Assembly: GCF_000204055.1 (NCBI RefSeq)
Contig: NW_006768765.1
Location: 3,341,818-3,405,817, forward strand
DNA from: Melampsora larici-populina 98AG31
Taxonomy: Eukaryota > Basidiomycota > Pucciniomycetes > Pucciniales > Melampsoraceae
Direction of reading: 5' to 3'
DNA: 64,000 nt
Notes under the pieces: generated by a model
What the model was told of the DNA's origin: nothing
The model's input: only the letters and a program-made list of their open reading frames with translations
Databases searched by the model: none
Shown here: piece by piece, positions 24,804 through 35,507 of the stretch
Numbering within the stretch: position 1 is the stretch's first letter
How the letters are laid out: each line of letters begins with the position of its first letter
Made by a program: the position numbers and the translations under genes

Positions 24804-25198
24804 TGAACCACAATTGAGCAAAGTTGCAGTGACTAGGTCCGCAACTTTCTTCCATTGCGGAACTTATTTGCCCCAGCTTTGCCATAGGTTTTCTAGCTTG
24901 CCTCAAGTTGCCCTTGAATTGTCCACTACATATGTAACTACTCTACTACATATGTAGTGAAGCTCATGGGCAAAGAAAACCCCCAAGAAGTTGCAAGAGA
25001 CATCCTTTTCAGTGGACCTACTTAGTTGGTAGTGCAATACTTGAAAGCAAAAGCACTTTAAAGTGGAAAATGAATAAATAAAACAAAAGAGCAGCTCAAG
25101 GGAAGTTAGCAAACCCACAGCAAAGCTATGGCAAACAAGATCTGCACTTGAAGAAAGTTGCGGACTTGATCACCACAAGTTTGCTCAATTGGGGTTCA
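24804..25198. mobile_element. MITE with about 47-bp terminal inverted repeats
   Basis: The left end 24804-24851 (GAACCACAATTGAGCAAAGT...) and the reverse complement of the right end 25151-25198 (GAACCCCAATTGAGCAAACT...) match over their length, including the shared inner AAGTTGCGGAC/GTCCGCAACTT. The element is about 395 bp with no coding capacity. It sits just after the foldback copy, so nesting or adjacency of elements is likely. Confidence 0.65.
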
Positions 25199-25684
25199 CC
25201 CTTAATGATTCCCGTGGTGTTATCCTGGTAACCAATCTATTCTAGATTGTATGATTTTGGTCGTTTCATCATCATCAGCTATCACTAATTAAGAGTTTGA
25301 TTTTGTCCAATGTTGGTTTTCTTTTGCTCTGTATATTGTTCTTGAGATTCTATCCAGCATTGTTTCATCAAACTTTTTTTCAGTTGTTTTCAACAAATCA
25401 TCATAAACAATTTTGTTTCAAGTGTTGGGATCTCTTTACATCATGCTTTTTTACAAAACATAAGATAGCACATTCATATATTTAACATAAGAAAAAGTCA
25501 ATAGTATTATGGCTACATAAAAGATATCCTCAAGGCAGTTTCAAGAAATTCAGACCATATCAAAGCATTTTGAAGAGGTATGATTCCTTTTCGACCTGGT
25601 TGACATCCCCACAAGAGTATTTTTTTCTCCGAGTCGATCGGAGATATGATCAAGGTCAAAAACACATATATATTCAAAAACCTG
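25199..25684. other. Gene-less stretch, 3' flank of the PY-motif gene
   Basis: About 490 bp, AT-rich, no supported gene. Probably contains the 3'UTR of the minus-strand gene that ends at 25685. Confidence 0.45.
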
Positions 25685-26806
25685 TCATCCAGTGAAATAA
25701 GCAGGTGGTGGATTTGAGAAAGATTTAAGTTCTGATCTTGGACTATTTTTGAAATCACCTTTCCGACCTATTGTAGAAGGTGGGCGGTAATCAGGTTCAA
25801 GTCTCCCAAGATAAGATGTATCCTTTTTCAAAGAGATACGGTTGTTTGGGTTAAATTCTCGACTTCCAGATATGTTCTCGTATTGAGGAAGAAGATTATT
25901 TGAATCGTGTCCTGGATGATCAAAGTTAGAGAGTGAATATGTTCTCTTTTGAACGGTATTGAGGTGTGCTTGAGAGGGTGTGCTTGGACTTATACTAATG
26001 GGATAAGCATTTTCTTCTTTGGTCGGCGTAGATGGAAATTCGTCGTAAAGATCAAGAGTCGAAGATGATCTTCGTGCGTCCAATTCAACTTCAATTATGT
26101 GGTGATCGACTGAAGACTGTGGTTCTTGGTCGCCCGCTGATTCTATCTGTTGGGGAAAGACGAGATGCGCCGGTGGAGTATCAACGCTGGAGGCTACGCT
26201 ACTGACATTGAGCACTTCATCTTTTGTATCTTGTTGGGACTGAGGTTCTGGTACCACGACTGATGATGATCTAAGTGGATTTTTTTTGGATGTTCGATTC
26301 CTGTCTTGTTGATTCTGTGAGAATGCCAACGGGTTTCCACACTCTCGCATCGCGAATCGAGATTCTTGCGGAGAGATACAAGCAGCTGGTGGAAATGATA
26401 TCGCTGAAGGTTTTGAAGGGTCAGAGTAAGGGGAATCGTGGGCTTGTTCCTTGGGGGGAGAGGTTTGTTCAGTATTCTGAGGTGCTGGTGGTGGTTTCTC
26501 CTCTGAAGCGGATAATTTCGAACTGCTGCTCCCATCGACCATTTCATCAAGTCAGTCAATCTCTCAACTTCGCACATCAAAATGAACGAAAGCTTACAGG
26601 TAATATACACCCGTAGTGACGACCGCCGCCGAAAGGAAGAAAATCCAGTACATTCTCTTGAATGGAAGCCAGACGAGCGTGATGAGATTTGAGGAATGAA
26701 AGATTTGAGTGGATTTTGTAAATGCCTTTCGCATATATTGGGAGGTTTTCAGGCGTCGATCTCTGCGTTTCGTCTCTCTTGACACAACGTCTTTGAAAGA
26801 ATTCAT
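25685..26806 (-). CDS. Single-pass membrane protein with PPxY/LPxY motifs (paralog of the 19.2 kb gene)
   Basis: Unrecognised family. Two exons, 26806-26598 and 26525-25685, for 349 aa; phase-2 intron with donor GTAAGC. It starts at MNSFKDVVSRETKRRDRR (the upstream in-frame TTG is not needed). A basic N-terminus leads into a membrane segment MYWIFFLSAAVVTTGVYYL. The junction gives YYLSSKLSASEEKPPP, parallel to LYFTTKIWGSQE in the other gene, at the same position and phase. The tail is Pro/Ser-rich and disordered, with LPQY, RISLKKDTSYLGR, PDYRPPST and a terminal PPPAYFTG. WW-domain (Rsp5-type) binding is inference from the PY motifs. It lies about 5.6 kb from its paralog on the opposite strand, with TE debris between. 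Confidence 0.75.
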
Positions 26807-27636
26807 GGCATCCGGTGCTCTGAGGAAGTCTAGGTCACCGAATAGAAGGTAGTGGTCGTCGAGATTGCGCTTTGGCAAGCTTCGGCATCCGATTTCGAGG
26901 AAACAAGTTGTTCACGCGCAACTAGGACATGTGAGCATATCTCAGAAGAAGCTTTAACCTCTCGATCCCCAGACCACAATCATATACATACATACCCAGA
27001 TCGGTCATGGTCATGGTATGTTGGCAAATCCACATGTTCATTCTTGAAAATTATCTCTGACAAACTAAAACCGTCCCGACTCCGAGTCCCAAGGATCCTA
27101 AACTGACTCACTCGCCTTTGAGCTGATCAGTAAATCTCAAAAACGAGTGGACTTCGTATTAAGTTTGCTGATCATCCATGCTTCAAAGAATGAATTGTTT
27201 CAGAGATAGCTTCGGTAACAAATTTCAAGACCTTTCAACAATCTCAATCTCAATCATAAACCAAATCAAAGAATCTTTTTTCATTATCATTTATAGGATA
27301 GATACAAACTTCAATTGTAAAAAAAACCATCATTAATTTACTTAACATTCTTCAAACCTTGCAAACAAAAACACCCTTTCTACAATTTCATCATGATTCA
27401 TCAATTTCAATTTTCTTATTTGAATTTAGTATCACCAATCATCAATCATCAACCAAAGTTCAAAGGTTTTTTAAACCTAATTATCTTTCATACAATATAC
27501 AAAACCCCGCACAAAAAAACTTTGCAAAAAAACCCACAATTTCAAATCCTAATACTGATCCTTTTTTCTCAATTTCTTTTTTTTCTTTCTAGTAAAACGA
27601 CCTAATCAGTTTTCTTCTTCATGATTAATTTCATAT
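26807..27636. other. Intergenic between PY-motif gene and DUF1776 gene
   Basis: About 830 bp: promoter of the PY-motif gene and 3' flank of the DUF1776 gene. Very AT-rich from 27200; the overlapping plus-strand frames at 27359-27605 are low-complexity Phe/Asn/Gln and are not taken as genes. Confidence 0.5.
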
Positions 27637-29724
27637 CTATTTTTGTTCCTCTTCTACCTTAGTTTCATCAGAAGATGGTTCTTTTTCTTCTGCTTTCCAA
27701 TCAATTTCACTACCTACAAAACTTTCTTGCATTTCTTCCGTTGTTTCTCCTTTATCTACACAACTGCCTGTTTCAAGGTTCGTATCTGATGGTGACTCTT
27801 CAGTTTCTACTGGTGCAGGTTCAGCTGGTGCAGGTTCATCTGGTGTAGGTTCCGGTGCAGTTTCTTCTGCGGCTTCTGGTGCTTCTGAAGGTGCTGAAGG
27901 TGCTGAAGGTTCCACAGTTTCTGGGGTTTCGACAACTTCTGGAGCTTCTACGACTTCTGTAGTTTCTACAACAGCTGGAGCTTCAACAATCTCTTCAATT
28001 TCTTTCTCTACTCCGATCCCATTAAACACTTTATTCTTCCAACCACTACCAAGACTAAAATCTCGTTTACCAATCACTTGTTCCAAAGTTTCCGAACTTT
28101 CTAAATCAATCTCATTTGAAACTTTTCTTCTAACCCAACCATTCATTCTTTCTACAATCCTTAACCATAATTCGATTAGACTATCAGGTATAAAACTACC
28201 GATTGTTTTATAAATCATAACTTGTTTACCAGTAGAAGTAAATGAACCATGATTGATACTAGGAGATTGTAAGATGTTTTTGACTCTTTGAAATAGATTT
28301 GAAAGTGGTGTACCATTAAGAGAATGAACAGATAAAGAACTAGTAGGGATCGCAAGAAATCCTAATCTTCTTGATAAAGATGGAGCATAGATCGGATGAA
28401 GATGAGCGGGTAAAGTAGGTAAAGCTGAGATTGTACGTGGGAAATGTGAAGGTGGTTTGAAAAGACCGATTCGTTCGTTGATGATTCGGATTTGTTGTTT
28501 ACTTGGTGAATCACAAATTAAGATTTCTCTTCGTAAAGTGGTCATTAGAGTTTCTAGAGCTTGGTTCACTATTACTGAGGATGAAAGGTAGGGTAATGCC
28601 ACACTACTCGTCTTCGTAGGAACTAAAGATTGTAGCCAGCAATCAAGAATAGTCAGCTATCTGTTCTGATTATGACTTGGATGTATGCAGAAAATGAAGA
28701 TGGTTAGGAACTTACATAAAGTCAAGATCACACCATCTTCACCACCAGATTTTTCAATCGAGTTACGCATCATAGGAAGTACTACTTTAACCACTTCTAA
28801 ACTGATACCAACAGTACTAGCCAAATGTGGGATTAATTCAGTTGTAGGTTCCATAGTTTCAACAGGTCTCAATTCATCAAGATTACTAATTGGAAAACAA
28901 TTGACCATTCCTACGAGTGCAGAGTGAGATCCATCTCCCATAAAAGCATCACCAGCTGAATGAAGTGGAAATCTTAAACTAAGAGCAGATGCAAGTGATC
29001 GAGTAAAAGCAGGTGCAAGTTCAGGTCTAGTAGGATCTAATACAAGAGCTTTAATCCAACCCAATCCATCACGTTCTAATGAACTCACATGAACCGGATC
29101 ACTCACACTCGCAATCACAATATACCCAACAGATGCAAGTTCAATAGCTAATTGAGATCCAATCGTTCCAGGATCAGCACATAAGACTATGATGGCCTCA
29201 AGACGAGTTTTACCACCTGTTGAATATCTAGGTCGAATGATATGACTAGTTTTCTTACGTCTAGTACGTAGGATTCTGGGTAATGTACTACGAAGGTTAG
29301 GATGATCTTGAAGAAAATGTTGAAAAGAATCAGATGAAACTAAAAGACGTAAAGCTAAAGTAGACGTAAACCAAACTCCAGCGGTAATGATCAAATTCTT
29401 GGGTTTAAAGATTCGATTTAAGATTGAAGGTTGACTTTGTAAATCAGGATTAGACATCATCGGATTGTTGGTCTTGATGATTGGTGATTCATTGGTTGAG
29501 GTTGATAAGATATTTGAAAGTAAATCAGATTTAGAACCTAATTCGATTGATTTTTCATAAGCTTGTTTTGAAATAGATTCGATTTGAGTATAAAGTTGAT
29601 TTGAAGTTTCAATGATTTGTGGCATCAATAAATCAGAAGTAGAATGAAATGAGTCTATCATTTTCGATTCAAGTGCATCTAATATTTCCCAAATCGATTG
29701 ATCATTTGAATTATTTGAACTCAT
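27637..29724 (-). CDS. DUF1776 family protein
   Basis: Fungal-specific DUF1776 family, function unknown, with an SDR-like Rossmann core. Two exons, 29724-28716 and 28622-27637, give 664 aa; the intron is 93 bp (donor GTAAGT). After a helical N-terminus there is a membrane-like segment (LIITAGVWFTSTLALRLLV, about residue 113), then the Rossmann-like stretch RLEAIIVLCADPGTIGSQLA, IELASVGYIVIASV and LGWIKALVLDPTRPE. Exon 2 holds LPYLSSSVIVNQALETLM and RRLGFLAIPTSSLSVHSLNG. The last about 110 residues are a low-complexity acidic Glu/Ala/Pro/Val tail (imperfect EAPEVVETPE-type repeats) ending EEEQK. The family call is from motif recall and moderate in certainty; the gene model itself is secure. 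A CACGTGA site lies 152 bp upstream. Confidence 0.82.
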
Positions 29725-29875
29725 CGTCGATAATGATAATAGTAATAATAATAATAATGATGATATTGATAATGGAGAGAATGAGATTGGTACAAGTTGT
29801 GGAAAGTGTTGGAGTGGTTCTTTGATTTTTATGGGATTTTGAATTTTCTAGATTTGGTGAAAGGGCTATAGACAG

Positions 29876-29881
29876 CACGTG
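29876..29881. promoter_or_regulatory. E-box CACGTG upstream of the DUF1776 gene
   Basis: CACGTGAT lies about 150 bp upstream of the ATG at 29724, the same core as upstream of TRP2 and IMP3/prefoldin 5. Function is inferred. Confidence 0.3.
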
Positions 29882-29966
29882 ATCTCGGCAATCTCTATGA
29901 CATCTCAAGGTATGTGCGCGTCACGGTGCGCGTGGGTTGACAGTGACAGAAACGTTATGTGAAATA

Positions 29967-30424
29967 TTGTTATGTATCAGGACCCAGGAATGCACCTATA
30001 GAGGTATGTAACGAGAATCCCGACCGTTTGTTGGCGCGGTTTGCGGGCACATAACACCACATTTACAACAGCTACAGTAGTGCAAAATATGCGTGAGATT
30101 GAAGGCTTTCATTTAAGCTAGCTTTCAGCCTCATAGCACCTATACTTCCTGAGTTAAGCGGATGTAACGGTCAAAATAGCCCTAAATTGAACGTTGGGAT
30201 CAGGCCTTGGAGGTACAATTTTTTTTGCACCAATAGATTTTGCCCCAAGGTGAGTGAAGTTGAGAGACTTGGAGTAGGTTCATTCGATAGCCCTGCTCCA
30301 TGCGCATCTTTTGAAGTGCTCTGGAACTTGAGACAATGAGTTTTGTGTTGTGTAGAGCCCAAAAACTAAAAAACGTGTTTTGTTACATACCTGTATAGGT
30401 GCATTCCTGGGTCCTTATGTATCA
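29967..30424. mobile_element. MITE with about 45-bp terminal inverted repeats
   Basis: The left end (GGACCCAGGAATGCACCTAT, then AGGTATGTAAC) and the reverse complement of the right end (same, with ACAGGTATGTAAC) match almost perfectly over about 45 bp. Length is about 460 bp with no gene inside. The right end abuts the hAT transposase relic, so it may be a deletion derivative or a nested insertion. Confidence 0.65.
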
Positions 30425-30429
30425 CCAAA

Positions 30430-31120
30430 GCTCTCTGACTGGTTTGGCCGGGGGCGGCCCCAGTCCGACTGGTCAAGGGGTTCCAATAACACTCACTTTC
30501 ACCAAAGTTTTGTTGAGGTGGTCTGTCAACTTCCATTGAACCTTCTTCAGGATTAAGATATGAGATGTCAGTGTTTTCAGTGGATTCATTGTCAGTTGGT
30601 AAGTTGTCAGAGTAATAATTAGGCAGTTTGTCTGGTTCAAAGGGATCCATGCTTTCAGAGAGTCCACTGAGCTCAAAAGTGGCAATGTTGGCATTTGTGA
30701 GCTCACTCATACCTTTGAGAAAGTCTTGTGCCACCAGGTTGATGATGTGGTACATGCAACCATGGAAACATGAATCATAAGGCCAAAGAACCCCCATGTG
30801 TGCATATCAATCACTGATAATCTGGACCATTGTTTGGTTGGATGATGCATTGTCCCCTGTGATAGCAAGCTGATGGCAGACAGCACCCACATGCTCAAGA
30901 CTCTCCCAATAAATTCTGGCCAGATTGTCCCCAGTATTTTGTCCTTCAATACACTATCTAGGTAAACTGGGCAATGAGAGATGGAGCATTAATTGACAAT
31001 TGACAGAAGTGAAAACTTGATAAGGTAACATACCTTGGAAGTGAGAACACAGCGGCAAAATTTGCTGAGCCACCGTATACTGCCCCCATGTGTTTAAACC
31101 CCATAATTAATCCTTTTGAA
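30430..31120 (-). pseudogene. hAT-superfamily transposase relic
   Basis: Minus-strand reading in fragments gives CHQLAITGDNASSNQTMV followed, after a stop, by HMGVLWPYDSCFHGCMYHII and NLVAQDFLKGM, then an acidic linker ending near 30480. TGDNASSNQT and the CxxHxxNLV-like block are hallmarks of hAT transposases. Stops and frame changes break the sequence and no complete catalytic domain remains. The C-terminal dimerisation region was not found. Confidence 0.65.
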
Positions 31121-31439
31121 GTGTAGGTTCAGCTTTTTTGAAAAATTTGAGCTTTTTTAAAAAAACATACTGATTGTATCTTGCTTTTACCATTCCAAAT
31201 AGCTCCTCATTCACCTTGAATGATTCTGCATGATTTCCTAGCAAGGTGGTCGCGACAATCCAGCTGAAAGCAATGTTACTTGGCCTCAGACTCAAAGATA
31301 ACCTTCATTCACCAGATAACAATTGTTCTACAATGCTTTTTGTCAATTCATTTTATAGCAAACCTTCTAAGTTTCACTCTTTGATTTTGAGATCTTGTTT
31401 GATGTTTTCAATTTATTAAGCCTTTAGAACCGTTGACTT

Positions 31440-31560
31440 TCTCTCTTTCTCACATTCATTTCACAGCCGTTGTAATATCTAATGGCAGATTTTTGAACAG
31501 ATGTGTCGTGGCTGGTTTTTACTCTGGAAGTCCAAAAGTCAAAAAAAAGACAAAAAAATT
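31440..31560. repeat. Fragment of a dispersed repeat shared with 40.88-40.93 kb
   Basis: CAGCCGTTGT, then TATCTAATGGCAGATTTTTG and GTGGCTGG, occur here on the plus strand and at about 40,880-40,925 on the minus strand. The frames there translate to near-identical ISNGRFL.KCVVAGF. Either a small coding relic or a noncoding repeat. Confidence 0.5.
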
Positions 31561-32560
31561 CCACTTTCAGATTAAAGTGTATTGTTCTTCTTATAAGACG
31601 ACACAAACTATTTTGCATTTCATCTTTCTTACGTTTTTCCATCTCTCTCTTTCCGGTTATTATCTTTTCAAAATGATTACCGGAGACCCATTTATAATGG
31701 CAACGACATCACCTCATCAAGCGTCTTTCCCCATCTTTCAATATATAACAATTCCAATATCATCCATTATATCAACACTAGGGCATAGGCGGGCCCGCCC
31801 GCAGAAGTACGTACAACTTTTCCGCTCAAAGCTCCCGGTGCACGGCTCAAGCTCAGTTAAGTTGGCTCAAGCTGCAACTGGAAGAGAGTGGAAACAGTCA
31901 CAGGTCCCATTGAAGGAAAATTTTATGAAATTATGGTAGTCAAACCTGTGTAAGAAATCTGCAGGACTGACGTGCAAGATCTGTGCAAAAACTGTGCAAG
32001 AATTTTTGGCACCAATTTTGCCTAATTTGACGGATCTTGCACGGATCTTGCACGGATCTTGCACAATTCTTGCACGGGTTCGACTAAATACCTTACATAC
32101 TTTTTGGTTTACATTTTGTACTGGGCTTTGCATGTTTCTATCATAACTGCCATGCGGAGGAGTCTTGTGTTAGCTTAACAAAGCCCTCCCTGCGCAGCCG
32201 CATCTCAAGATAGTGCAGGGTAATTAGGGGGTTTCAAGTTACCTTTTTTACGTATTTTTACGCTAAAACAGCTTGCCCATTGTTGTAAAATATGCACAAA
32301 TCTTATACAGCGGGAAACCTTTTTAGGTGTCCCAATTGGAGGATACATTGGTTTTACACATAATTTTTTCACAAACAACTTGTCCAAATTGATGGATTTT
32401 GTGCAACAAACAACCAAACTTGAAACCCCCTATTGTGAATGTGGATGTAACTATACTTTGTACCGGGGCTCAAGATCCATATCACATATCTGCTTCTACA
32501 CATCTTGTCTTGTTCTGTTTCTAATTCTTTACCTTCTTCACTTTCTGCATCCTCAAGTTA
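31560..32560. other. Gene-less stretch with a degenerate short tandem
   Basis: No supported gene. A degenerate repeat built on TTGCACGGATC occurs at about 31,980-32,080 (three to five copies), and a GGGCGGGCCCGCCCGC GC block at about 31,785-31,800. Nearby frames are short and unsupported. Confidence 0.4.
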
Positions 32561-32569
32561 GGACCTCAA

Positions 32570-33912
32570 CAACAACTTCTTGTCCTAAATCAAATCAATC
32601 ACATCCAAATGTTCCAAGATCATCAACTTCAACTGGTTCTACATGACTCAAACCAGAATTTATCAAACTCTTCATCTTCATCAGCTTCTTCTTCCAACAG
32701 TACAACCAATTTATCTCGACTATCACCTACAAATTTATATGGTCATCCAATCACTACATATTCAAATCCATCTAAATCCAATTGACAAAAACCCCATTCT
32801 TATTCATTTACAAACACAGCTTCTGGTATACCTAAAGCTTCTTCCAAATCAATAGGTACATTCAATGAAACCTTTCATTTTTATTAAATTCACTATCTAA
32901 ATCAGATTCCTCAAATTCAAATGATTTGAATTGAGATGATCATTCAAGTATAGAAATTGGTGAAGAGCTGGGTTTTTAAGAAATGATTCATTGGTGTTAT
33001 TGATGGTGTAGAAGGTTGAAGCGGTAAACCTCAAGCTAATTCAAGTTGGTTTTCAAATAAACTGATGCAACAATTTTTTCTTATCTCACTCCTTCAATCT
33101 AGGGACAAACCCTAACCACCTTTCCTGATGGATCTCTATAAAGCAATTGTTCATTTGAATCAAGTAGATATGATGATGCAGAAGATGAACTGTTTAGGAA
33201 TCATCAATTTTTGGATCCAGTCAAGCTTTTACACATTGCATATGAAAAGAGTTTAATGAATCAAGACACAAAGGAATCATTGGTTTGACTAATGCTTTAG
33301 TGGTGATTTTAAGAAGTGATGAATCAAGGATTGCTGATCTAGGAGATCTTTGATGCTTGTTTGTCTACCATTTTGATTGGATAGATCATCAATGAGATTA
33401 TCTGATACAATTGAATTCATCTGTTTTTTTTGGATTGGATTGGATAGGCTTGTCAGAGGAAATGATGATATTTTTAGGAGGGAAGAACAACATACCTTTG
33501 ATTATCCAGTCCAAATTGCAACCAACTCAAAATCAACCCCATCAAAGCATGCAGAAAGATATAACATCAAAGTACAAAAAGATGATGTAAGTCAAATACC
33601 ATCCTGGCACTGATCAAAACCTTTCTTGAAACTTATCTCCTTTCTTGGAATTCTATATTGTGATCCTAAGTTCAGATGGATTAGTAGATAATTTGTTAAA
33701 TGAAGATGCTTTCAAAGAACTGATCAAATTCATACCTTGTGAACTTGAATCAGCTTCTTAAAGCTTAGCTCTTAGAGCTAAACAGTTTTAGTCAATCAGG
33801 TTGCTGTTAGTTCTCCTTTTTCTCAAAGAGCTAATGATTAAGGAATTCATTATGTTCGTGTCAAGAATGATGATATTTCAGTTGTTGTGGCCGTGGTTAG
33901 AGATATTTAAAC
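32570..33912 (+). pseudogene. Decayed PP2C phosphatase, PTC7/TA-PP2C type
   Basis: Joining fragments by eye across frames shows, in order: Ser-rich N-terminus, a GVIDGVEGWS-like segment with a stop in place of W, QANSSWFSNKLMQQ, HIAYEKSL-like, LTNALVVILRSDESRIADLG in broken form, EEQHTFDYPVQIATNSK, YNIKVQKDDV, SDGLVDNLLNEDAFKELIKF, and finally FSQRANDxxxHYVRVKNDDISVVVAVV. This is the order of the mitochondrial PTC7-type PP2C family. There are many stops and frameshifts and no intact start. No introns are apparent between the fragments, which would fit a retrocopy, but decay makes this uncertain. Confidence 0.65.
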
Positions 33913-34179
33913 AAAAGTGAGCGTGATGCATTTGGGTTTAGATTTTGGTTTTGGTTTGGTGGGTATAATTTACTGTATGGTAAATTGGGAAAAGATGATG
34001 CAAAAGCTTCCGGAAGATGGTGTTATAAGGCTTAATTTGTTATTGATTTGCAAGTTATGTATGTATGTAAGAGAGGACAGAATCAGGGTATACTTTAGAT
34101 AAGTGGATTGTTGCAGTTGTGAAGAAACATCAAGTTATATTTGAGTATTAGCACAATCATTGTATTGACACCGGCTTCA

Positions 34180-34500
34180 TACATAGATTGAATGTAGAAA
34201 GGGGTTCGCAACAGACTAAACGTGACCAAAAGCAAATAGGGATGTCGAGCAAAACCAAGGAGTGTGGTCACAAAGCACTGGAGGTGCTTTTTGAAGGGAG
34301 ATCAATCCAGAAACGGGAATATCCAAGCGGGAGCCAAAAATTCAACAATGGCATACGGCATCAATACACTTCTTTTGATCGTACTACTACATGGAGACCA
34401 AATTGGGGAAAAACAAAAAATTGTCAAACTGCTTATCAAAGGGCGCAAGACATATCCGTGGTGGATGTAACAAAACAGGAAAAGGGGGACCGGATATGAA
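34180..34500 (+). pseudogene. Possible ankyrin-repeat relic
   Basis: One frame reads INTLLLIVLLHGDQIGEKQK then IVKLLIKG, close to the ankyrin helix-turn-helix pattern (TPLHxAxxxGxxxIVKLLL), and the neighbouring frame continues DISVVDVTKQ. Surrounded by stops. Weak call. Confidence 0.3.
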
Positions 34501-35507
34501 TAGGGAAGGAATACCGGATTATGATTGTCCAACAATAGTAATCACTTCAGGACACTGGCTGTGATCGTCTAAATCAATCAGAATTGGGGTCAAGCAAAAA
34601 GTACGAACACCTTTTGAAAGCTCCAACGGCAAATGCATGATTATTGAGCCTGATAATGCACCACGGGAAAAGCAGAGTTACAGCTGCCGTACATGGAAAA
34701 GGTTATGAAACAATGGTGGGGAGCTTTTCGGAAAGAACAGCCAAAGATTTTGTGTAGATGTTAAGGCGAAAAGACAAAGGGCAGAGCAGAGAACACCACT
34801 TTACCGTAATTTTTGCAATAGTCAATCACAATCCGCATCATGGGTAGTCAAAGATTGCCGACATCTTTTGAATGCGCCACAGGGGCAGGCAGCAAGATTG
34901 ATCGATGCTGAGAATCCGACACGGAAATGGCAGAGATTCATTTACCATAAATGCATGCATTCAACACACAGAGCCGATAAAGTTGCCCCGATTGCTGAAC
35001 AACTTACAGTGTGCTATTGAGAACACGATGATAAGGCATTGGGTTCATATACTTCAACGCAGGGCTTTTGAAAAAGCGTGATGTGTAAGCATGGTTACGT
35101 GCATACAATGAAACCTGTGATTAAAAGCCGACAGAGTGTCCTTATCTACAATTGATGCTTTTGGTGAACTATTCCGTCAAGGAAGCGGGCAGCAAAACCT
35201 ATAAATATCGGAGGTGATGGCAGCTAAGGATCAGCATCATTCGATGTTACCCACGGCTACACGCAAGTGAGTCGTAAGTGGGAAACAGAGAGATCCAGTG
35301 TTCTTCGAACCGAATGCTTTATACCCAAATGCTGACAGGGTATAAGGCTTCCGGGGGGGGAATTCGGATTTAAGAAGATAAATTATCCTTTTATCCTTTG
35401 TTCATCCAAATACAAATTTGTAATCATATGTTATCTGCTTTGTGGTCACAATTTTTTTTATCTTTCCATTGATTATACGCTCATCCCCGGTTTTGATAGT
35501 CACCCAA
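34500..35507. other. Gene-less stretch
   Basis: About 1 kb without a supported gene or clear repeat. It may hold further decayed coding sequence continuous with the relic at 34.2 kb; a G-run lies near 35,352. Confidence 0.4.

Noticed and set aside
27359..27605. Overlapping plus-strand frames rich in Phe, Asn and Gln
   Set aside because: Low-complexity AT-rich sequence in the 3' flank of the DUF1776 gene.
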